DNA from: Hymenobacter jeongseonensis
GTDB lineage: Bacteria; Bacteroidota; Bacteroidia; Cytophagales; Hymenobacteraceae
Length of the DNA stretch: 64,000 nucleotides
Direction of reading: 5' to 3'
NCBI RefSeq assembly: GCF_015694725.1
Contig: NZ_JADQDQ010000003.1
Coordinates: 186,001-250,000, forward strand
The first letter of the stretch is position 1; each line of letters begins with the position of its first letter. Of this stretch, positions 60,283 to 64,000 are shown one piece after another. A program made the position numbers and the translations under genes. The notes under the pieces are model-generated. The model ran no database searches and was not told where the DNA came from. It saw nothing but the letters and a program-made list of their open reading frames with translations.

Positions 60283-61161
60283 ATGCTTATGGAGGCAACT
60301 ATTCCCGTTTATCAATTACAAACCCTCACCGAAACGGCAGAAAAGCCGGTTGATTTCTTCTTTTTGGGGCCGAATTCTGCCCCAACCCAACTGCCCATCG
60401 ACCTGCCTTACCGCAGCAATTACTACAAAATCGGCATCTGCCTGCGTGGCAGTGCCCGCCTGCAAGTCAACCTCGAAACTTATGACATCGGGCCGGGCTC
60501 GTTGATGGTGCTTTCGCCATTCGTTATCAAGCAGTGGCCGTTTATGTCGGCGGATTTGGACGCGTTGAGTATCTTTTTTACCAAAGAGTTTATCTCGGCT
60601 CACGGCAGTTTGAATCTGGATACGTTCCCGTTTTTTGAGCGCGACGCCACCCACGTTCTGCAATTACTTCCTGCCCAAGCCGACAGTATCACGGCTCTGC
60701 TGCGGGCCGTTGAGCAGAAATACGACGCGCCGCATCCTTACCGAGAGGAAATTATCCGCAACCTGATTCAAATTTTATTGCACGAAACAGCTCCCATTTA
60801 CAGCATGCAGCATGTTTCGTCGAGCGCCATCCAGACGAGAAGCCAGCTGATAGCGGCCGAGTTTAAGAAGCTGGTCAACAGTCATTATGCCACGGAGCGC
60901 AGCCTGGCTTTTTATGCCGACAAGCTGTGCGTCACCCCCAAGCACCTCGCCGAAACTGTGAAAGAAGCCACCGGCAAGCGGGCCGTGGAATGGCTGGCCG
61001 AAGCCGTGCTGCTGGAAGCCAACGTACTCCTGCAGAACCCGGCCCTGACCATCGGACAGATTGCGGACACGCTGCATTTCGCCGACCAGTCCACGTTCGG
61101 GCGGTTTTTCCGGAAAAGCACCGGCGTATCGCCCGTTGCCTACCGCCAGCGCTGGGCATAG
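60283..61161 (+). CDS. AraC family transcriptional regulator
   Basis: 292 residues from ATG 60283 (another ATG two codons later). The N-terminal cupin-like sensor (about 10-165) includes YYKIGICLRGSARLQVN and DIGPGSLMVLSPF; the C-terminal two-helix-turn-helix domain shows YADKLCVTPKHLAETVKEATG, IGQIADTLHFADQSTFGRFF and GVSPVAYRQRWA, the AraC signature. Its start lies 120 bases from the divergent xdhC, so it may control xdhC, the NmrA-like gene next to it, or both. Ligand unknown. Confidence 0.92.
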   Translation: MLMEATIPVYQLQTLTETAEKPVDFFFLGPNSAPTQLPIDLPYRSNYYKIGICLRGSARLQVNLETYDIGPGSLMVLSPFVIKQWPFMSADLDALSIFFTKEFISAHGSLNLDTFPFFERDATHVLQLLPAQADSITALLRAVEQKYDAPHPYREEIIRNLIQILLHETAPIYSMQHVSSSAIQTRSQLIAAEFKKLVNSHYATERSLAFYADKLCVTPKHLAETVKEATGKRAVEWLAEAVLLEANVLLQNPALTIGQIADTLHFADQSTFGRFFRKSTGVSPVAYRQRWA

Positions 61162-61201
61162 CGTTTCCGCACTTTCGCCCAAGCTTCCCGCTGTTTCGCC
61201 C

Positions 61202-61232
61202 TTTCGGCCCGCTGGTGGCCGCCGGAACTTTG
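61202..61232 (+). promoter_or_regulatory. Putative promoter of the NmrA-like gene
   Basis: TTTC (61202-61205), 19-base spacer, GAACTTTG (61225-61232), then ATG at 61237. It is close to the Bacteroidetes consensus and would give an almost leaderless mRNA. Confidence 0.4.
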
Positions 61233-61236
61233 CCGT

Positions 61237-62118
61237 ATGAAAATCATCCTAACAGGTTCCCTCGGGAACATCAGCAAGCCACTGGCCAGCGAGTTGGTGC
61301 GCAACGGCCACGCCGTCACGGTTATCAGCACCAAGCCCGACAAGCAGTCGGAAATTGAAGCATTGGGCGCGTCGGCCGCCATCGGCTCGGTCGAAGACGT
61401 TGGCTTTTTGACGGCCACTTTCACGGGTGCTGACTCGGTGTACCTGATGGTGCCGCCCCACTTTGCCGTGGCTGATTCGCGGGCCTACCACCAGCAAATC
61501 GGCCGCAACTATGCAGAGGCCATTCAGCGGTCGGGCGTGCGGCGGGTGGTGCAGCTCAGCAGTTGGGGCGCACATCTGGACCACGGCACCGGCGGCATCC
61601 TCGGCACGCATGACGTGGAAGTCATCCTGCGGGAAGTGCCGGGCATTGCGCTCACGCACCTGCGGCCCACATCCTTCTACACCAATCTGTATACTTCGGT
61701 CGGGATGATAAAAGGCGCGGGCATTTTGGGGGCCAATTACGCGGGCGATATCAAGGTTGCCTGGGTTCACCCGCGAGATATTGCTACCGCCGCAGCAGAA
61801 GAGTTAGCCAAACCAGCTACTGCCGCCAGCCAGAATGTGCGCTACGTAGCCAGCGACGAGCGGACAGCCGACGAAGTTGCGCACGCCCTGGGCGCCGCCA
61901 TCGGCAAGCCCGACCTGAAATGGGTGGCCTTCACCGACGAGCAAATGCGGCATAACATGGTGAAAAACGGTGTGCCACCTACTCGGTCCCATGAAGTTGT
62001 GGACATCTACGCCAGCATCAACAGCGGCAAATTGGGAGAGGACTACTGGCAGCATCGCCCCACGTTGGGCAACGTGAAGCTGGAAGATTTCGCTAAGGAA
62101 TTCGCGGCTGCTTTTTAA
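61237..62118 (+). CDS. NmrA-like NAD(P)-binding protein
   Basis: 293 residues, atypical SDR fold. The N-terminal MKIILTGSLGNISKPLASELV is a variant of the dinucleotide-binding loop (GxxGxxG replaced by GSLGNIS), followed by a strand with ISTKPDKQSEIEALGA and VYLMVPPHFA. The block VVQLSSWGAHLDHGTG and the substrate part LTHLRPTSFYTNLY are usual in NmrA/QOR2-type proteins. It probably binds NADP and acts as a sensor or quinone reductase. The AraC gene lies just upstream on the same strand. Confidence 0.88.
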   Translation: MKIILTGSLGNISKPLASELVRNGHAVTVISTKPDKQSEIEALGASAAIGSVEDVGFLTATFTGADSVYLMVPPHFAVADSRAYHQQIGRNYAEAIQRSGVRRVVQLSSWGAHLDHGTGGILGTHDVEVILREVPGIALTHLRPTSFYTNLYTSVGMIKGAGILGANYAGDIKVAWVHPRDIATAAAEELAKPATAASQNVRYVASDERTADEVAHALGAAIGKPDLKWVAFTDEQMRHNMVKNGVPPTRSHEVVDIYASINSGKLGEDYWQHRPTLGNVKLEDFAKEFAAAF

Positions 62119-62191
62119 CAAAATGGCGAAGCAGATAGGTGATTTTTAGCTCATCATGCTGAACGAGAGTAGTCTTAAACGCCCTCAAACG

Positions 62192-62282
62192 CCTGTCATG
62201 CTGAGCGGAGCAAAGCATCTTCTCATGTTTGCAAGACTCGTTCGGCGGTGAGAAGATGCTTCGCTCCGCTCAGCATGACAGG
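62192..62282. repeat. Family-1 hairpin element (copy 8, nested in an older copy)
   Basis: 34-bp arms 62192-62225 and 62249-62282 with one mismatch and a 23-base loop. Just outside, ATCATGCTGAACGAGAGTAG (from 62153) and GCGACTCCGTTCAGTATGAC (to about 62320) are the two arms of a decayed family-1 copy. The younger element therefore lies in the loop of an older one. Confidence 0.8.
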
Positions 62283-62390
62283 AAGAGAGGTGAAGATGGT
62301 GCGACTCCGTTCAGTATGACGGGCTGAACTAGAGTGACATTTAAAATAACTGCCAAGCCTGCCTGACTGGTTCAGAAAGAGTATTAACAG

Positions 62391-62424
62391 AAACGGCCCG
62401 TAACGAATTCGTTACGGGCCGTTT
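62391..62424. terminator. Bidirectional terminator-like palindrome
   Basis: Perfect 17+17 palindrome: AAACGGCCCGTAACGAA (62391-62407) and its complement (62408-62424), followed by TTTT on the plus strand and AAA before it. It sits between convergent genes. Confidence 0.7.
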
Positions 62425-62469
62425 TAATTAAAGCGCTAGCTAGAACAGCACCACTCGGCGCCATGGTTT

Positions 62470-63999
62470 CTAGAGCAGCTTGTCAATCGTAATCGGTAAA
62501 TCACGCACGCGTTTGCCGGTGGCGTGGTAGATGGCGTTGGCCACGGCGGCGGCTACACCGAGCAGACCCACTTCGCCAATGCCTTTGATGCCGAGGGGGT
62601 TGACTTTGTCGTCCTCCTCGTTCACGAAAATCACGTCAATGTCGTGAATGTCGGCGTTCACGGGCACGTGGTATTCGGCGTAGTTGTGGTTCATGTAACG
62701 GCCAAAGCGGTGGTCCATCACCGATTCTTCCATCAGGGCCGAACTGATGCCCCAGACGACTGAGCCGAGCACCTGGCTACGGGCCGTTTTCGGGTTGATG
62801 ATGCGGCCGGCGGCCACGGCATTTACCACGCGGGTAACGTGCACAGTCATCAGGTCGGGGTCCACTTTCACCTCCACAAACACCGCGTTGTGGGCGTGCA
62901 TGGAGTATTTCGGGGGCTTCAGCATTTCCAGTTTGGTGAGCACCGTGGAGTTCTCGGCTTCCATTTTGGGCTCGCCGCTGGCTTGCACAATATCACGCAG
63001 CACGATGCCCTGGGTGAGGTCAGTGCGCAGGCGCATTTGGCCGTTCACAAATTGCACGTCGTCAATTTTGGCATCTTTGAACGTGGCATGGTCCATTTTC
63101 TGGGCTTGCTTCAGCAGCGCTTCGCCAAGCTTGTTGCACGCCTCTACCACGGAGTTGCCCACCGAAGCAGCCGTCCAGGAGCCGCCTTGTAGCGGCGACT
63201 CGGGCAGCGTGGTATCGCCGAGCACAAAGGTGACGGCCTCGATGGGCAAGCCCATGCTTTCGGCCGCAATCTGCGTCATGATGGTGTAGGTGCCGGTGCC
63301 GATGTCGTTGGTGCCGCTGCTCACGGTGAGATGGCCGTCGGCGTCGAGGCTGGCTTTTACCACCGCGGGCTGCTTCGAGGCGTCCCAGATGCCGCCGCCC
63401 ATGCCCCAGCCCACCAGCAGGTTGCCGTCGCGCATCGAGCCGGGCTCGGGCGTGCGCTGCTCCCAGCCGAATTTGGCGGCGCCTTCGGCGTAGCATTTGC
63501 GCAGGGCCTTGCTGGAATAGGGGAGGTTCTGGGCCTGGTCGAAATCGGAGTAGTTACGGATGCGGAATTCGAGCGGGTCGAGGCCTGCGGCGTAGGCCAT
63601 TTCGTCCATCGCAATTTCCAGGGCGATGGAGCCCGAGGCCGCGCCCGGCGCCCGCATGTCGAGGGGCGAAAACACGTCGAGCTTGGCCAAGCGGTAGCCC
63701 AGCTTCACGTTTTTGCAATCGTAAAGGGTGCCCGTCCAGCCCACCACGTTCTCAGTGAAGTCCTCAAACTGCGAGGTTTCGGCCACGGCGAAGTGGTTCA
63801 TGCCCGTGAGCGAGCCGTCGGCCGCGGTGGCCAGAGCCACATGCTGCAAGGTTTCGGGCCGGTGGCCGAAGCTGAACATCTGCTGGCGGGTGAGCGACAC
63901 GCGCACCGAGCGTTCGAGCTGCAACGAAGCCATCACGGCCATAAACAGCTGGTATTGGGGCCGCAGCCCCGAGCCAAAACCGCCGCCGGTGTACTTCGA
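62470..63999 (-). CDS. Molybdenum hydroxylase large subunit (aldehyde/xanthine dehydrogenase family), N-terminal part outside the window
   Basis: The frame is open to the window edge; 510 codons are visible, reading from SKYTGGGFGSGLRPQY. GGGFG is the Moco-binding motif of this family, followed by RAPGAASGSIALEIAMDE (conserved Arg-Ala-Pro-Gly), LPESPLQGGSWTAASVGN and the C-terminal GIKGIGEVGLLGVAAA with the catalytic Glu. It belongs to the xanthine dehydrogenase family molybdopterin-binding subunits that oxidise aldehydes or purine-type substrates with electrons passed to Fe-S and FAD subunits, which would be upstream outside the window. XdhC at 59008 is the probable maturation factor. Substrate not known; possibly periplasmic (a Tat signal, if any, would be outside the window). 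Confidence 0.9.
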   Translation of the reverse strand, partial: SKYTGGGFGSGLRPQYQLFMAVMASLQLERSVRVSLTRQQMFSFGHRPETLQHVALATAADGSLTGMNHFAVAETSQFEDFTENVVGWTGTLYDCKNVKLGYRLAKLDVFSPLDMRAPGAASGSIALEIAMDEMAYAAGLDPLEFRIRNYSDFDQAQNLPYSSKALRKCYAEGAAKFGWEQRTPEPGSMRDGNLLVGWGMGGGIWDASKQPAVVKASLDADGHLTVSSGTNDIGTGTYTIMTQIAAESMGLPIEAVTFVLGDTTLPESPLQGGSWTAASVGNSVVEACNKLGEALLKQAQKMDHATFKDAKIDDVQFVNGQMRLRTDLTQGIVLRDIVQASGEPKMEAENSTVLTKLEMLKPPKYSMHAHNAVFVEVKVDPDLMTVHVTRVVNAVAAGRIINPKTARSQVLGSVVWGISSALMEESVMDHRFGRYMNHNYAEYHVPVNADIHDIDVIFVNEEDDKVNPLGIKGIGEVGLLGVAAAVANAIYHATGKRVRDLPITIDKLL

Positions 64000-64000
64000 A

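Larger units (their letters stand above)
62119..62469. other. Intergenic stretch with nested hairpins and a terminator
   Basis: About 350 bases between convergent genes. It holds the element 62192-62282 nested within an older copy (about 62152-62323) and the palindrome 62391-62424. No gene seen. Confidence 0.6.

Noticed and set aside
6255..62282. The hairpins as parts of a CRISPR array
   Set aside because: They are single, widely dispersed inverted repeats without regular spacers or cas genes.
1..64000. tRNA, rRNA, riboswitch or replication origin
   Set aside because: No cloverleaf-like sequence, conserved rRNA segment, known riboswitch core or DnaA-box cluster was recognised when reading the window. 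A covariance-model scan would be needed to exclude small RNAs.

Overview
The window looks like chromosomal DNA of a GC-rich member of the Bacteroidetes, most likely Hymenobacter or a close relative in the Cytophagales. Evidence: a secreted protein with a type IX secretion C-terminal sorting domain, several PorT-like outer-membrane barrels, MoxR/DUF58/BatA/DUF4159 genes, TACCTTTG-type promoters that fit the Bacteroidetes sigma factor, and weak Shine-Dalgarno sequences. I see no phage, no complete insertion sequence, no CRISPR array, and no rRNA or tRNA gene.

Layout. 1-10.6 kb: outer-membrane proteins, a phosphohexomutase, 4-hydroxyphenylpyruvate dioxygenase, small conserved proteins, lipoproteins and an ABC-F ATPase. 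A lipoprotein gene at 9849-10550 is visibly poorer in GC than its surroundings. 11-16 kb: a TPR histidine kinase facing an exported S9 peptidase. 16.3-21.5 kb: a TesA/YbbA/YbbP-like locus with two TesA-like SGNH hydrolases, one on each side of the ABC transporter pair, and a thioredoxin-fold remnant behind the permease. 21.5-25.5 kb: a small protein, glutamate racemase, and a large TIG-domain T9SS cargo. 25.8-35.3 kb, minus strand: a DUF4159, MoxR, DUF58, secreted protein, BatA-like, DUF4175-like and membrane protein cluster. 36.3-45.8 kb, minus strand: three consecutive TldD-TldE gene pairs in which every TldD has a twin-arginine signal and no TldE has any signal. 46-49.6 kb: a PAP2 phosphatase, a small secreted protein and a NERD-like/WG-repeat membrane protein. 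49.8-58.4 kb, plus strand: a complete reductive pyrimidine degradation pathway (MmsA, aminotransferase, dihydropyrimidinase, beta-ureidopropionase, PreT, PreA). 58.5-64 kb: a lipoprotein, XdhC, an AraC regulator, an NmrA-like oxidoreductase and the C-terminal part of a molybdenum hydroxylase.

Two families of small non-coding inverted-repeat elements run through the whole window. Family 1 (core GTCATGCTGAGCGCAGTCGA, about 75-120 bp) has eight intact copies plus decayed pieces. Within a copy the two arms match almost perfectly, yet copies differ from each other. Family 2 (core GTAGCGCGGACT..AGTCCGCG) has three copies whose arms are themselves hairpins; in two of them the terminal CTA/TAG is the stop codon of the neighbouring gene. 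The elements sit between genes of operons, including at three junctions of the TldD/TldE array.

The most interesting system is the tripled TldD/TldE array. TldD/TldE is known in E. coli as a cytoplasmic heterodimeric metalloprotease. Here the TldD subunits carry Tat signals, which suggests that folded heterodimers are exported and that the signal-less TldE subunits travel with them. All calls come from reading the sequence; no database search was run.
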